DNA of 55,447 nucleotides from Thermus aquaticus (lineage in GTDB: Bacteria; Deinococcota; Deinococci; Deinococcales; Thermaceae). The position numbers and the translations under genes were made by a program. The DNA lies in contig NZ_LHCI01000106.1 in assembly GCF_001280255.1 (NCBI RefSeq), positions 743,868 through 799,314 on the forward strand. The letters are read 5' to 3'. The notes below the pieces were generated by a model. The model saw only the letters and a program-made list of their open reading frames with translations, was not told the DNA's origin and searched no databases. Below are positions 1-9,190 of the stretch, in pieces. Numbering within the stretch: position 1 is the first letter of the stretch; the number at the start of each line of letters is the position of its first letter.

Positions 1-1
1 T

Positions 2-190
2 TGGGAAGTTGAGCGGTTGGGGGATCCGTTCAAGGGGTTTCTTTTGCAGCTCGGGGGCAAGCTGGGGCTGCCCAGCGAGAGGGATGGTCCGTACCTGCTC
101 CTGAGGGGCCTGGTTCGCCTGCTCAACTATGAAGTCACCCAAGAACTCTTGAAGCAGGCTAAGGGAGGGCGAGGAAGGAGTTTTGGGTAA
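2..190 (+). CDS. Unrecognised protein, C-terminal part only
   Basis: An open frame enters from the left edge and ends at TAA 188-190, giving the last 62 residues of a protein (ending ...GGRGRSFG). The segment is basic near its end and looks helical. I do not recognise the family. Base composition is less GC-rich and codon choice less biased than in the genes to the right, which suggests a laterally acquired or weakly expressed gene. A short CRISPR-associated or phage-type subunit is conceivable, but no diagnostic motif is visible, so no function is assigned. Confidence 0.45.
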   Translation, partial: WEVERLGDPFKGFLLQLGGKLGLPSERDGPYLLLRGLVRLLNYEVTQELLKQAKGGRGRSFG

Positions 191-377
191 AGCCCTGTTG
201 GATATCTTGACCAACATTCTGAAGGGCAGTGCTGAGCTCGCTGGGTGTGGTGTTGCTTTGAGGCGGGGCTGGTGTCTGTGAGCAGGCGGTCAACAAGAAA
301 AGCAAGCTGGCTCCCAAAAAACCTTGCCACAGCTTCATTTGCTATCACCTCCCTCTGCAAGGGTAGGGAAAAACCAG
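191..377. other. Lower-GC intergenic stretch
   Basis: Between the partial gene and the P-loop gene is an interval with clearly lower GC than the rest of the window and no convincing reading frame. A frame can be read on the minus strand, but it runs antisense into the partial gene and has no family signature. The interval ends in a -10-like box (378-383) that serves the next gene. Confidence 0.4.
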
Positions 378-383
378 TAAAAT
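378..383 (+). promoter_or_regulatory. -10 box of a leaderless promoter
   Basis: TAAAAT lies 6 nt before the GTG start at 390. This spacing (TANNNT, 6-9 nt, start codon) recurs across the window and is typical of leaderless Thermus mRNAs. No good -35 box is visible. Confidence 0.5.
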
Positions 384-389
384 GTCAAG

Positions 390-1112
390 GTGCGCGTGGC
401 TTTTTCCCTGGAGTTCCAAGAGGGCTTGGTGTCCCTGAAGACCCAGCCCCTCCTCATCCTGGTGGGCCTCACAGGGGTGGGGAAGAGCACCCTGGTGGAG
501 GCCCTGGGCTTGCCCAGGCTTCCCGACCGGCGGGAGCTGGTGGACCTCTACGTCCTTCCCCGCTACGGGGCCAAACCCCCCATCCCCCGGGAGGAGCGCT
601 TCCGCCTCACCCGGCGCTTCCGGGAGGAGTTTCCCGGGGGCGTGGCCGAGGTCCTCGCCCGGGGGTTTGTGCCTCCCGCCCCCCTCCTCCTCTTTGACGG
701 CCTCAGGGGGGAGGAGGAGGTGGCCTACGCCCTGGAGCACCTGCCCAAGGCCCTTTTTGTCGTCCTCCACGCCCGGGAGATCACCCGCTTAAAGCGCCTC
801 CTCGCCCGCCAGGACGCCTTTGACCGGGTGGCCCTCTCTCCCTTGGAGGCGGAGAAGCTAAAGGAGCTGGCCCAGGGCGTCCTCGCCCCGGAGGAGCTGG
901 CGGAGGCCTTAGCCCTGGCCCCGGCGGAGGAGGTTCTGGCCAAGCTGAAGATCGTGGCCGAGGAGAAGAGGAACTACGACCCGGAAGGCCCCCTGCGCCT
1001 CCTAAGGGACCACCCCAGGGCCCTGGTCCTGGACACCGAGGCCCTGGACCCCCTGGCCGAGGCCCAGGCGGTGCGGGCCTTCCTGGAGGCCAAGGGCCTT
1101 TTCGCCCAGTAA
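390..1112 (+). CDS. P-loop ATPase/kinase-like protein
   Basis: A 240-residue protein with a clear Walker A motif, GLTGVGKS at residues 26-33, after a short N-terminal strand region. A plausible Walker B strand (LLLFDGLRG) lies around residues 94-102. The C-terminal half is charged and helical. It belongs to the broad P-loop NTPase superfamily; the substrate is unknown. The GTG start at 390 is preferred because TAAAAT lies 6 nt upstream and no Shine-Dalgarno is present. It stands alone: the next gene starts about 80 nt later with its own -10 box. A nucleoside-kinase-like or AAA-type role is possible, but nothing in the sequence decides it. Confidence 0.8.
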   Translation: MRVAFSLEFQEGLVSLKTQPLLILVGLTGVGKSTLVEALGLPRLPDRRELVDLYVLPRYGAKPPIPREERFRLTRRFREEFPGGVAEVLARGFVPPAPLLLFDGLRGEEEVAYALEHLPKALFVVLHAREITRLKRLLARQDAFDRVALSPLEAEKLKELAQGVLAPEELAEALALAPAEEVLAKLKIVAEEKRNYDPEGPLRLLRDHPRALVLDTEALDPLAEAQAVRAFLEAKGLFAQ

Positions 1113-1179
1113 GCCTGGTCTGAGCCCTGGGTGCGCCCTCTTGGGGCCCCCGCCTTGGCCCTGGCCGCGGCGGGGTACT

Positions 1180-1185
1180 TAGAAT
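1180..1185 (+). promoter_or_regulatory. -10 box, leaderless promoter
   Basis: TAGAAT is followed by 7 nt and then ATG 1193. The earlier ATG at 1184 overlaps this box and would be upstream of the transcript start, so it is probably not used. A weak -35 (TTGGCC, 1155-1160) sits 19 nt upstream. Confidence 0.5.
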
Positions 1186-1192
1186 GGGCCTC

Positions 1193-2269
1193 ATGGCGAC
1201 CGTCAAAGACCTGCGCCTCATGCCCTTCCGCATCCCCCTGAAGGCCCCCCTTCGCTGGGGGAAGGCCTCGGAGCTTTCTGCTTTGGAGCACGCCCTGCTT
1301 GAGGTGGAGCTTTCCGACGGCTCCCTGGGCCGGGCCGAGGTGGCCATCCGCCCCACCATCTACGGGGAGACCCTGGGAAGCGTGGAGGCGGGGCTGGCCT
1401 ACCTGAGGCCAAGGCTTTTGGGCCTCGAGGCCGACGACCAAGAGGCCATCCGCGCCGTGCTGGAGGCCTTCCCCTGCAACCACGCCCTGAAGGGGGCCCT
1501 GGACCTGGCCCTCTGGGAGGCCTGGGCCAGGAGCGAGGGGGAGGAGCTCCACCAGGTCCTGAAGCCCGCCAAACACCGGGTGCGGGTGGCCTACATCCTG
1601 GGCCTGGCCTCGGAGGAGGAGATGCTTTCGGACGCCCGCATGGCCTACGGGGCCGGGGTCAGGGTCTTCAAGGTCAAGGTGGGCCGGGACCTGGAGGGGG
1701 ACACCAGAAAGATCGCCCGCCTCAAGGAGGCCTTCCCCGAGGTGGACCTCTACGCCGACGCCAACGAGAGCCTGACCCCCAAGGAGGCCGAGGTCTACCT
1801 GACGGCCTGGAAGGCGCTGGGCCTCCGCTACGTGGAGGAGCCCCTGCCCATAGAGGAGGTGGAGGCGAGAAGGGCCCTTCGGGCCAAGGGCATCCTCCCT
1901 CTCATCGCCGACGACAGCGCCATGACCCCCAAGGACCTCAGGCGGGAGCTGGTCCTGGACACTTTTGACATCCTGAACCTCAAGCCCGCCCGCAGCGGGG
2001 CCACCTGGACCCTGGAGATGCTCTCCCTGGCCCGGGAGAAGGGCAAGCGGGCCATGGTGGGAAGCCAGGCCCAGAGCAGCTTCGGGGCCTACCAGTCCGC
2101 CCTCCTGGCCTTCCAGCAGGGGGTCACCGAGCCCAACGAGCTGGCCTTCCACCTGAAGGCGGAAGGCGGCTTCCTGGACTTCCCCGCCTTCCGGGAGGGG
2201 TGGCTCTACTGGGAGGACCTCATAGAGGCCCGCTTTGACGAGGAGGCCTTCCGCCGCTACGCCCTATAG
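1193..2269 (+). CDS. Enolase-superfamily enzyme (MLE/dipeptide epimerase/OSBS-like)
   Basis: A 358-residue member of the muconate-lactonizing-enzyme subgroup of the enolase superfamily. The N-terminal capping domain (about 1-120) is followed by a TIM-barrel with KVKVG (catalytic Lys pair K160/K162), metal-binding D189 in the ADAN segment, the EEP acid at 215-216, D240 in ADD, and the second catalytic lysine K264 in NLKPA. The Lys-Lys arrangement fits proton abstraction from either face of a carboxylate substrate, as in o-succinylbenzoate synthase, N-acylamino-acid racemase or dipeptide epimerase. The residues seen do not distinguish between these. No menaquinone genes are adjacent. Start chosen at 1193 (leaderless); the alternative 1184 adds three residues. 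Its end overlaps the convergent HAD gene by 6 nt. Confidence 0.85.
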   Translation: MATVKDLRLMPFRIPLKAPLRWGKASELSALEHALLEVELSDGSLGRAEVAIRPTIYGETLGSVEAGLAYLRPRLLGLEADDQEAIRAVLEAFPCNHALKGALDLALWEAWARSEGEELHQVLKPAKHRVRVAYILGLASEEEMLSDARMAYGAGVRVFKVKVGRDLEGDTRKIARLKEAFPEVDLYADANESLTPKEAEVYLTAWKALGLRYVEEPLPIEEVEARRALRAKGILPLIADDSAMTPKDLRRELVLDTFDILNLKPARSGATWTLEMLSLAREKGKRAMVGSQAQSSFGAYQSALLAFQQGVTEPNELAFHLKAEGGFLDFPAFREGWLYWEDLIEARFDEEAFRRYAL

Positions 2270-2890
2270 GAGGGGCAGGGCTTCCCAAAAGTCCCGCAAG
2301 ACCCCCCTGGCCCCCGCGGCCAGGAGGGCCTCCTGGGGGTGCCCGGTGAGGAGGGCGTAGGTGGGAAGGCCCGCCCCCACGGCGCTCTTCACCCCGGAAG
2401 GGGAGTCCTCAAAGGCCAGGGCCTCTTCGGGGGCCACCCCGAGGCGCTTCAGGGCCACCTGGTAGGGGAGGGGGTCGGGCTTGCCCCGGCCCACCTCCTC
2501 CGCCAGGACGAGGAGGGGCGGGTCCAGCCCCAAGGCGCCCAGCACGTGGCGGGCGTTTTCCTTGGGGGCGTTGGTGACCACGCCCCAGCGTAGCCCCTTC
2601 TTCTGGATTAGATCCAGGAGCTCTAGGAGGCCGGGGGTGGGCTTCAGGTCCTTGGCCAGATCCCGGAAGCGGGCCTCCTTGGCCTCTATGAGCCTCCTGG
2701 CCTCCTCTCCTTCCAGGGAGAGGAGGTCCTGGACGATCTCGGGGTTCAGGCGGCCCGAGATGCGCTTTCGGTAAAACCCGAGGTCCACCTCGAGGCCATA
2801 AGGGCGCAGGGCCTCCCGCCAGGCGAGGAGGTGGAGGGGGTCGGTGTCGGCTAGGGTGCCGTCCAGGTCAAAGAGGAGGGCCTTAACCAT
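2264..2890 (-). CDS. HAD-superfamily hydrolase (beta-phosphoglucomutase-like)
   Basis: A 208-residue HAD hydrolase with all four motifs: FDLDGT (nucleophile D8, acid/base D10), the Thr of VVTNAP, the Lys of RGKPDPLPY, and the FEDSPSGV acid pair. The helical cap between motifs I and II (about 15-85) places it in subfamily I with phosphoglycolate phosphatase and beta-phosphoglucomutase. The FEDSPSGV form is common in sugar-phosphate enzymes, but the substrate cannot be fixed. It starts 8 nt inside the end of the upstream MFS gene, so the two are probably co-transcribed. Confidence 0.88.
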   Translation of the reverse strand: MVKALLFDLDGTLADTDPLHLLAWREALRPYGLEVDLGFYRKRISGRLNPEIVQDLLSLEGEEARRLIEAKEARFRDLAKDLKPTPGLLELLDLIQKKGLRWGVVTNAPKENARHVLGALGLDPPLLVLAEEVGRGKPDPLPYQVALKRLGVAPEEALAFEDSPSGVKSAVGAGLPTYALLTGHPQEALLAAGARGVLRDFWEALPLL

Positions 2891-3920
2891 CTCCCAACCC
2901 CCGCAGAAGCAGAAAAAGCCCTAGGGCCAGGGCCAAAAGCCCCAGGGGGATGCCCGGAAGGGGTAGGAGGGCGAAGAGGGCGGGGATCAGGGTGCTTCCC
3001 GCCGCCCCGGCGTAGAGGAGCCCTCCCAGGGCCCGGTGGCCGAAGCGGGCCTGGACTAAGGCGAAGAGGGTGGAAAAAAGGGGGCCCAGGAAGAAGCCTG
3101 CCAAGGGGAAGAGGAGGGCGGTGGGGGGAAAGAGGTTAAGGAGAAGGAGGAGAAGGACCCCTAGGAGGAGGCCGCGCAGGGCGGCCAGGGGTCTTTCCGC
3201 CACCGGCCTGGCCAAAAACAACCTCCCCAGGGCCAGGAAGAGCCAGTAAAGGGAGAGGAGCAGGCCTCCAGTGGCGGTGGCGTGGCCCAGGCGCTCCAGC
3301 CACACCCGGTTCCAGGTGGCCAAGGCCCCCTCGAGGCCCGTGTAAAGGCCCACGGCCAGCAAAAAGGGCAGAAGCCCCCGGGCCTCCCCCCTGGCCAGGC
3401 TCCTCACCGGAGGGGCGCCATAGACCAGGAGGCCCGCCAGAAGGGCCATGAGGGCCGAAAGGAGAAGGAGGGCCCGGTAGGGCATCAGGGTGAGGGCCAG
3501 GGGGGTGAAGACCGCCCCCAGGCCGAAGCCCACGTTGACCCGGTTCAGGAGCTCCACCCGCCTTTCGGGGTAGAGGTCCCCCACCAGGCTGTTGCCGTGG
3601 ACGTTCATGACCCCCTCGGCCAGGCCCATGAGGAAGGCCATGGCCACCACCCAGGGAAAGCTTGGGGCCAGGGCCACCCCCGTGAGGGCCAGGGCCAGGA
3701 GGAAGAGGGCCAGAGGAAAGAGGGGGTGGCGCCTTTCCCCCTGGGCCAGGCGGATGCCCAGGAGAAGCCCCAGGAGGAGGCTTGTGAAGAACCAGGAGAC
3801 CTCCTTGCCCACGGCAAAGGCCTCCCGCCAGTGGGGGAGGGCGGCCCCCGGCAGGGCCACGACCACGCCCACCAGGAAGAGGGAGAGAAAGGCCCCCAGG
3901 AAAAAGCGCACGTCCGCCAT
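2883..3920 (-). CDS. MFS transporter
   Basis: A 345-residue, strongly hydrophobic protein with about 10-12 membrane segments and short loops. It is typical of a compact major facilitator superfamily permease. The conserved loop after the second helix is weak (LAQGERRH). The ATG at 3918-3920 follows a purine-rich GGGGGGAGA. A longer frame upstream is the antisense of ygfZ and was discarded. The substrate is unknown. The gene overlaps the HAD phosphatase by 8 nt, and transport plus dephosphorylation of a sugar-like compound is a reasonable guess only. Confidence 0.82.
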   Translation of the reverse strand: MADVRFFLGAFLSLFLVGVVVALPGAALPHWREAFAVGKEVSWFFTSLLLGLLLGIRLAQGERRHPLFPLALFLLALALTGVALAPSFPWVVAMAFLMGLAEGVMNVHGNSLVGDLYPERRVELLNRVNVGFGLGAVFTPLALTLMPYRALLLLSALMALLAGLLVYGAPPVRSLARGEARGLLPFLLAVGLYTGLEGALATWNRVWLERLGHATATGGLLLSLYWLFLALGRLFLARPVAERPLAALRGLLLGVLLLLLLNLFPPTALLFPLAGFFLGPLFSTLFALVQARFGHRALGGLLYAGAAGSTLIPALFALLPLPGIPLGLLALALGLFLLLRGLGDG

Positions 3921-3945
3921 TCTCCCCCCGTCTGACCCTTTGGTC

Positions 3946-3951
3946 AATAAT
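3946..3951 (+). promoter_or_regulatory. -10 box in the MFS/ygfZ divergent gap
   Basis: AATAAT (5 of 6 matches to TATAAT) is followed by 6 nt and the ygfZ ATG at 3958, again a leaderless arrangement. It lies in the 37-bp divergent gap with the MFS gene. Confidence 0.4.
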
Positions 3952-3957
3952 GGGGGT

Positions 3958-4731
3958 ATGGAGGAGGCCCTGAGGATGGCCCTGAGGGGGGAAGGGTTCT
4001 TCGCCTTCCCCGGCCTGCTTCTCCTCAAGGGGCCGGACGCCTTCAGCTTTCTCCAGGGCCAGGGCACCCGGGACCTGAGGCGGCTAGAGGGCCCCGGTGG
4101 GGTCCTCTTCCTGAACCATAGGGGCCAGATTGAGGAGGCCGCCACCCTTTTCCCCCACCCCGAGGGCTTTTTGCTGGCTCCCTGGGGCACCCTAAAGGGC
4201 CTCAGGGCCCGCCTGGAGCGCTACATCGTCTTTGACCAGGTGGTCCTGGAGGAACTCCCCCTCTACCGCCTCCTCCACGCCGACGGCCGGGAGGAGGTGG
4301 CCGAGAGGGGGGAGGGGGGGCTTCCCCTGGAGGTCTTCCCCCTCTACGCCCTCCTCAAGGGGGTTCCCCTTTTGGAGGACATCCGGGGGGAGCTTCCCCA
4401 GAGCGTGGGGCTTCTCCACCTGGTGGACTACGGCAAGGGGTGCTATGTGGGCCAGGAGATCATGGCCCGCACCGAGGGCAAGGAGGTTCCCTACCGCCTG
4501 GTGGGCCTAAAGGGCCTGAAGGCGGGGGAGGTGGGGGAGCTCTTCTTGGAGGGGCGGCGGGTGGGGGAGATCAAGCGCCTACAGAGGACGCCCTTCGGCC
4601 TTCTGGGCCTGGGGCTGGTGCGCAGGGAGGTGCCCCTGGGCAGCGTGGTGACGGGAGGCGGGGGGGAGTACCGCCTCCTCCGCTACCCCTTTGAGGAGGG
4701 CCTATGGAGCGGGCAGAGATCATCGGCGTAG
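3958..4731 (+). CDS. ygfZ: YgfZ/GcvT-like folate-binding protein
   Basis: A 257-residue protein with the YgfZ signature KGCYVGQE and a conserved Arg soon after (MARTEGK). The fold is that of the T-protein of glycine cleavage, but the short length and the KGCYxGQE motif mark the YgfZ branch. In other bacteria this branch assists repair or assembly of some iron-sulfur enzymes such as MiaB through tetrahydrofolate. The start at 3958 is preferred; a much longer frame exists but its upstream part is antisense to the MFS gene. The end overlaps cinA by 28 nt. Confidence 0.85.
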   Translation: MEEALRMALRGEGFFAFPGLLLLKGPDAFSFLQGQGTRDLRRLEGPGGVLFLNHRGQIEEAATLFPHPEGFLLAPWGTLKGLRARLERYIVFDQVVLEELPLYRLLHADGREEVAERGEGGLPLEVFPLYALLKGVPLLEDIRGELPQSVGLLHLVDYGKGCYVGQEIMARTEGKEVPYRLVGLKGLKAGEVGELFLEGRRVGEIKRLQRTPFGLLGLGLVRREVPLGSVVTGGGGEYRLLRYPFEEGLWSGQRSSA

Positions 4732-5888
4732 GCACGGAGCTCGTCTACGGGGAGACCCTGGACACCAACACGGCAGAGATCGCCAGAAGCCTCGAGGCCT
4801 ACGCCCTCAAAGTGGAAAGGACCCTGAGGGTGGTGGACGAGCCCGGACCCCTGGCCCGGGAGGTGGCCGAGGCCTGGGAACGGGCCCGTCTCCTGGTCCT
4901 CTCCGGGGGCCTGGGCCCCACCCCCGACGACGTGACCCGGGAGGCGGTGGCCCAGGCTTTGGGGGAGCCTCTAGAGCTGGACGAGGCCATGCTCTCCCAG
5001 ATTGAAGCCCTCTTCCGCGCCCGGGGCCGCCCCATGCCCGAGGCCAACCGCAAGCAGGCCATGAAGATCCCCTCGGCCCAGTGGCTGGATAACCCCCACG
5101 GCACCGCCCCCGGCTGGTGGGTGCGCAAAGCGGGGAAGGACCTGGTCCTCCTCCCGGGGCCGCCTTCCGAGTGGCGGCCCATGTGGCAGGAGGTGCTTCC
5201 CAGGCTGGCCCTGCCCCAAAGGGCCTACGCCAAGCGGGTTTTGAAGACCTGGGGCCTGGGGGAGTCGGAGATCGTGGAAAGGCTGGGGGAGCTCTTCCTC
5301 CGGGGGGAGGAGGTGGAGGTGGGCACCTACCCCAAGGTCCACGGGGTGGAGGTGGTGGTGCGGGGCCGGGAGGACCTGGTGGCCGAGCTTTCGGAAAAGA
5401 TCAAAAAGAAGCTCCTGAAGGCCGTCTGGGGCGAGGGGGAGATGACCCTGGCCGAGGCGGTGAAGCGGCGTATGGAGCTGGAGGGGGCCACCCTGGCCAC
5501 CATGGAGAGCCTGACCGGGGGGCTTCTGGGGGCGGAGATCACCCGCCTTCCCGGGGCCAGCCGCTTCTACCTGGGGGGCGTGGTATCCTATTCCGTAGGG
5601 GCCAAGGCCCGCTTCGGTGTGCCGGAGGAACGCCTCGCCAAGACGGTCTCCGCCGAGACGGCCAAGGCCATGGCGGAGGCCGCTCGGACCCTTTTTGGCG
5701 CCACCTACGCCCTGGCCACCACGGGCGTGGCGGGGCCGGACCCCCTGGAAGGGGAGCCCGTGGGCACGGTCTACGTGGCCGTGGCCGGCCCCCAGGGGGC
5801 GGAGGCCAGGCGGTACCGCTTCCCCGGGGACCGGGAGGCGGTGAGGCTACGGAGCGTGTACGCCGCGCTGGCCCTTCTGGTGACATGA
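4704..5888 (+). CDS. cinA: CinA family protein, NMN deamidase / competence-damage protein
   Basis: A 394-residue two-domain protein. The N-terminal MoCF/COG1058 domain (about 1-170) carries [22 protein letters not shown] and LPGPPSEW. The C-terminal CinA domain (about 245-390) carries [15 protein letters not shown] and TTGVAGPD and is the NMN amidohydrolase part. The family recycles pyridine nucleotides by deamidating NMN; the N-terminal part has ADP-ribose pyrophosphatase activity in some members, and a T. thermophilus CinA structure is known. A Shine-Dalgarno GAGGAGG precedes the ATG inside ygfZ. The stop overlaps the next ATG (ATGA). Its position upstream of recA is a conserved bacterial arrangement. 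Confidence 0.95.
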   Translation: MERAEIIGVGTELVYGETLDTNTAEIARSLEAYALKVERTLRVVDEPGPLAREVAEAWERARLLVLSGGLGPTPDDVTREAVAQALGEPLELDEAMLSQIEALFRARGRPMPEANRKQAMKIPSAQWLDNPHGTAPGWWVRKAGKDLVLLPGPPSEWRPMWQEVLPRLALPQRAYAKRVLKTWGLGESEIVERLGELFLRGEEVEVGTYPKVHGVEVVVRGREDLVAELSEKIKKKLLKAVWGEGEMTLAEAVKRRMELEGATLATMESLTGGLLGAEITRLPGASRFYLGGVVSYSVGAKARFGVPEERLAKTVSAETAKAMAEAARTLFGATYALATTGVAGPDPLEGEPVGTVYVAVAGPQGAEARRYRFPGDREAVRLRSVYAALALLVT

Positions 5889-6478
5889 GGCTTTTCTACG
5901 CCGTTTTTCTCCCCGAGGATGTGAGGCGGGCCCTGGAGGCCGCCCAGGAGAAGCTTTCCCGCTACAAGGGCTGGAAGGCGGTGCCGCCCCACCAGCTCCA
6001 CCTTACCCTTCTCTTTTTGGGGGAAAGGCCCGAGGGGGACCTGGAGGACCTTATCGCCCTGGGCCACCGCCTGGGGCGGAAGACCCCGCCCTTTGTGGCC
6101 GGCCTCAGGGGCACCGGCTACTTCCCCAACGAGGGCACGCCCCGGGTCTGGTTCGCCAAGGCCGAGGGGGAGGGGTTTAACCTCCTGGCCCGGGGCCTGA
6201 GGGATGGGGTGAGGGAGGTTCTGGGGGAGGAGGCCCTTAAGGCCGAAGGGGACCGGGCCTTCAAGCCCCACATCACCCTGGCCCGGCGCAAGGCCCCCGC
6301 CCCCAGGGTTCCCCCGGTGGTCTTCGGCCTCACCTGGCCCGTGGAGTCCTTCGCCCTGGTGCGCTCGGAGCTCAAGCCTAGGGGGCCCGTCTACACCATT
6401 CTGGAAAAGTTCCCTTTGCGAGGTGAGCATGGAAGAGAACAAGAGGAAGTCGCTGGAAAACGCCCTCAAGACCATTGA
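5885..6478 (+). CDS. thpR: RNA 2',3'-cyclic phosphodiesterase (2'-5' RNA ligase family)
   Basis: A 197-residue 2H-phosphoesterase with both HxTx motifs: HLTL (in [10 protein letters not shown]) and HITL (in KPHITLARR). The family hydrolyses 2',3'-cyclic phosphates and was first assayed as a 2'-5' RNA ligase; a T. thermophilus homologue of almost the same length has a known structure. The start overlaps the cinA stop (ATGA). The C-terminal tail runs 50 nt into recA in another frame, so its last 17 residues or so are dictated by overlap and are highly charged. Confidence 0.92.
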   Translation: MRLFYAVFLPEDVRRALEAAQEKLSRYKGWKAVPPHQLHLTLLFLGERPEGDLEDLIALGHRLGRKTPPFVAGLRGTGYFPNEGTPRVWFAKAEGEGFNLLARGLRDGVREVLGEEALKAEGDRAFKPHITLARRKAPAPRVPPVVFGLTWPVESFALVRSELKPRGPVYTILEKFPLRGEHGREQEEVAGKRPQDH

Positions 6479-7451
6479 AAAGGAGTTTGGCAAGGGGGCC
6501 GTCATGCGCCTGGGGGAGATGCCCAAGCTCCAGGTGGACGTGATCCCCACGGGCTCCTTGGGCCTGGACCTGGCCCTGGGGATCGGGGGCATCCCCCGGG
6601 GGCGGGTCACCGAGATCTTTGGGCCGGAGTCGGGGGGCAAGACCACTTTGGCCCTGACCATCATCGCCCAGGCCCAGAAGGGGGGCGGGGTGGCGGCCTT
6701 CGTGGACGCCGAGCACGCCCTAGACCCCCTTTACGCCAAGAAGCTCGGGGTGGACGTGCAGGAGCTTCTGGTCTCCCAGCCGGACACCGGGGAGCAGGCT
6801 TTGGAGATCGTGGAGCTTCTGGCCCGCTCGGGGGCGGTGGACGTGATCGTGGTGGATTCGGTGGCCGCTTTGGTGCCCAAGGCGGAGATTGAGGGGGAGA
6901 TGGGGGACCAGCACGTGGGCCTCCAGGCCCGGCTCATGAGCCAGGCCCTGAGGAAGCTGCCCGCCGTCCTCTCCAAGAGCAACACCGCCGCCATCTTCAT
7001 CAACCAGGTGCGGGAGAAGGTGGGGGTCATGTACGGCAACCCCGAGACCACGCCGGGCGGCCGGGCCCTCAAGTTCTACTCCAGCGTGCGCCTGGACGTG
7101 CGCAAAAGCGGCCAGCCCATCAAGGTGGGCAACGAGGCCGTGGGCATCAAGGTCAAGGTCAAGGTGGTGAAGAACAAGCTGGCCCCGCCCTTCCGGGAGG
7201 CGGAGCTGGAGATCTACTTCGGCCGGGGCCTGGACCCCGTTATGGACCTGGTCAACGTGGCCGTAGCGGCGGGGGGCATTGAGAAGGCCGGCTCCTGGTT
7301 CTCCTACGGCGAGCACCGCCTGGGCCAGGGCAAGGAGAAGGCGGCCGAGTACCTGAGGGAGCGGCCGGAGCTTCTGGAGGAGATCCGGGCCAAGGTCCTG
7401 GAGCGGGCGGACAAGGTGGTCCTGGCCGCCGGCGAGGAAGAGGGGGAGTAG
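6429..7451 (+). CDS. recA: Recombinase RecA
   Basis: A 340-residue RecA, nearly identical to the T. thermophilus protein as I remember it. Walker A GPESGGKT is at residues 65-72, followed by the VVDSVAAL Walker B region, loop L1/L2 segments ([20 protein letters not shown]) and the [14 protein letters not shown] segment. It promotes homologous strand exchange and DNA repair. ATG 6429 is used: it gives the standard Thermus N-terminus (MEENKRKS), whereas the in-frame GTG at 6423 would add two residues. It is translated from the same transcript as cinA and thpR. Confidence 0.98.
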   Translation: MEENKRKSLENALKTIEKEFGKGAVMRLGEMPKLQVDVIPTGSLGLDLALGIGGIPRGRVTEIFGPESGGKTTLALTIIAQAQKGGGVAAFVDAEHALDPLYAKKLGVDVQELLVSQPDTGEQALEIVELLARSGAVDVIVVDSVAALVPKAEIEGEMGDQHVGLQARLMSQALRKLPAVLSKSNTAAIFINQVREKVGVMYGNPETTPGGRALKFYSSVRLDVRKSGQPIKVGNEAVGIKVKVKVVKNKLAPPFREAELEIYFGRGLDPVMDLVNVAVAAGGIEKAGSWFSYGEHRLGQGKEKAAEYLRERPELLEEIRAKVLERADKVVLAAGEEEGE

Positions 7452-9179
7452 ATGACCCTTCTGGACCTGGTGCTTTTGCTCCTGGTCCTGGCCCTTCTCG
7501 CCGCCCTCTTCCTGAGGCGCAAGGGGGGTGAGGGTGAGGCGAGGGGGGAGGCCAGGGAGATCCTCGAGGCCGCCAAGGCCGAGGCCAAGGAGGCCCTGGA
7601 GTCTGCCCGCAAGGAGGCCAGGGAGATCCTGGAGGCGGCCCGCCAGGAGGCCAAGGCCCTGAGGGAGGAGGCCGAAAGCCGCCTAAAGGCCCTTCGGCAG
7701 GAGCTGGAGGAGGAGGCCCGGGCCCGGGCCGAGGCCCTGGAGAAGGAATCCAGGAGGCGCCTGGCCGAGGCCGAGGAGCGCCTGAAGGCGGAAAGGGAGG
7801 AGCTCAGGGCGGAGAGGGAGCGGCTTAAGGCCCTCCAGGAGGAGCTCAAGGCCGAAAGGGAGCGCCTCAAGGAGGAGCGGGAGGAGCTTCGCCGGGAGGC
7901 GGAACGGCTTTCCAAAAGGGGCGAGGCCCTGGACGCCCGGGCCATGAAGCTGGACGCCCTGGAGGAGGCGCTATCCAAGCGGGAAGAGGTCTTGAAGGCC
8001 AAAGAGGCCGGCCTCCTTGAGCGGGAAAAGGAGATTGAGCAGAGGCTCTACCAGGTGGCGGGCCTCTCCCCCGAGGAGGCCAGGAGGCTCATCCTGGAAC
8101 GGTTGGACCGGGAGCTGGAGGAGGAGAAGGCGGCCAGGGTGCGGGCCGCCTTGGAGCGGGCCCGGGTAGAGGCCAGGCGCGAGGCCCAGAAGATCCTGGC
8201 TCAGGCCATGCAGCGCCAGGCCTCGGAGACCGCGGCCCAGCTGGCGGTGTCCGTGGTCCCCATCCCTTCCGACGCCATGAAGGGCCGCATCATCGGCCGG
8301 GAAGGGCGCAACATCCGCACCTTTGAGGCCCTCACCGGCGTGGACCTGATCATTGACGACACCCCGGAGGCGGTCCTGCTTTCCTCCTTCAACCCCGTGC
8401 GGCGCGAGATCGCCCGCATGGCCCTGGAGGAGCTCCTCAAAGACGGCCGCATCCACCCAAGCCGCATAGAGGAGGTGGTGGAGAAGGCCAAGCAGGAGAT
8501 GAAGACCTTCATCTACGAGAGGGGGGAGGAGGCGGCCCTCGAGGCCGGGGTGGTGGGCCTGAAGCCCGGCCTGATCCAGCTATTGGGCCGGCTCCACTTC
8601 CGCTCCAGCTACGGCCAGAACGTCCTCAAGCACTCCATTCAGGTGGCCCACCTCACCGGCATCATGGCGGCGGAGCTGGGCCTGGACGCAGGGCTCGCCC
8701 GCAGGGCGGGGCTTCTTCACGATATCGGCAAGAGCGTGGACCGAGAGGTGGAGGGAAGCCACGTGGAGATCGGCATCGCCCTGGCCCGCCGCTTCGGCGA
8801 GCCCCCTGAGGTCATAGACGCCATCGCCCACCACCACGACCCGGAGAACGCCGAGACGGTCTACGCCGTCCTGGTGGCCGCCGCCGACGCCCTCTCCGCC
8901 GCCCGGCCCGGGGCCAGGCGGGAGAGCCTGGAGGAGTATCTGCAGCGCCTCGAGGCCCTGGAGCGCATCGCCCTCTCCTTCCCCGGGGTGGAGACGGCCT
9001 TCGCCGTGCAGGCGGGGCGGGAGGGGCGGGGCATCGTCAAGCCCGACAAGATCACCGACGCCAAGGCCACCCTGCTGGCCAGAGAAATCGCGAACCGCAT
9101 TGAGCGGGAGATGAACTACCCCGGCCAGGTCCAGGTGACCGTGGTGCGGGAGACTCGGGCGGTGGAGTACGCTAAGTAG
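7452..9179 (+). CDS. rny: Ribonuclease Y
   Basis: A 575-residue RNase Y. One N-terminal membrane helix (about residues 2-22) is followed by a long Glu/Lys/Ala/Arg-rich coiled coil (about 30-230), a KH RNA-binding domain with [12 protein letters not shown], and an HD domain with GLLHDIGK and AHHHDP. It is the membrane-anchored endonuclease that starts bulk mRNA decay. The ATG directly follows the recA stop with no spacer, so translation is probably coupled. The coiled-coil DNA is repetitive (many GAGGCC/GAGGAG triplets), which may cause assembly or alignment trouble. Confidence 0.96.
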   Translation: MTLLDLVLLLLVLALLAALFLRRKGGEGEARGEAREILEAAKAEAKEALESARKEAREILEAARQEAKALREEAESRLKALRQELEEEARARAEALEKESRRRLAEAEERLKAEREELRAERERLKALQEELKAERERLKEEREELRREAERLSKRGEALDARAMKLDALEEALSKREEVLKAKEAGLLEREKEIEQRLYQVAGLSPEEARRLILERLDRELEEEKAARVRAALERARVEARREAQKILAQAMQRQASETAAQLAVSVVPIPSDAMKGRIIGREGRNIRTFEALTGVDLIIDDTPEAVLLSSFNPVRREIARMALEELLKDGRIHPSRIEEVVEKAKQEMKTFIYERGEEAALEAGVVGLKPGLIQLLGRLHFRSSYGQNVLKHSIQVAHLTGIMAAELGLDAGLARRAGLLHDIGKSVDREVEGSHVEIGIALARRFGEPPEVIDAIAHHHDPENAETVYAVLVAAADALSAARPGARRESLEEYLQRLEALERIALSFPGVETAFAVQAGREGRGIVKPDKITDAKATLLAREIANRIEREMNYPGQVQVTVVRETRAVEYAK

Positions 9180-9190
9180 AGCGAGGGGAT

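Noticed and set aside
127-360. Minus-strand frame of 77 codons at the left edge
   Set aside because: It runs antisense through the partial gene and shows no family signature, Shine-Dalgarno or host-like codon bias.
2240-2290. Possible terminator between the enolase-family gene and the HAD gene
   Set aside because: The genes overlap by 6 nt and no stable hairpin with a T-run is visible there.
7680-8180. Apparent DNA repeats in rny
   Set aside because: They are codon repetition in a Glu/Arg/Ala coiled coil, not a repeat element or CRISPR-like array.
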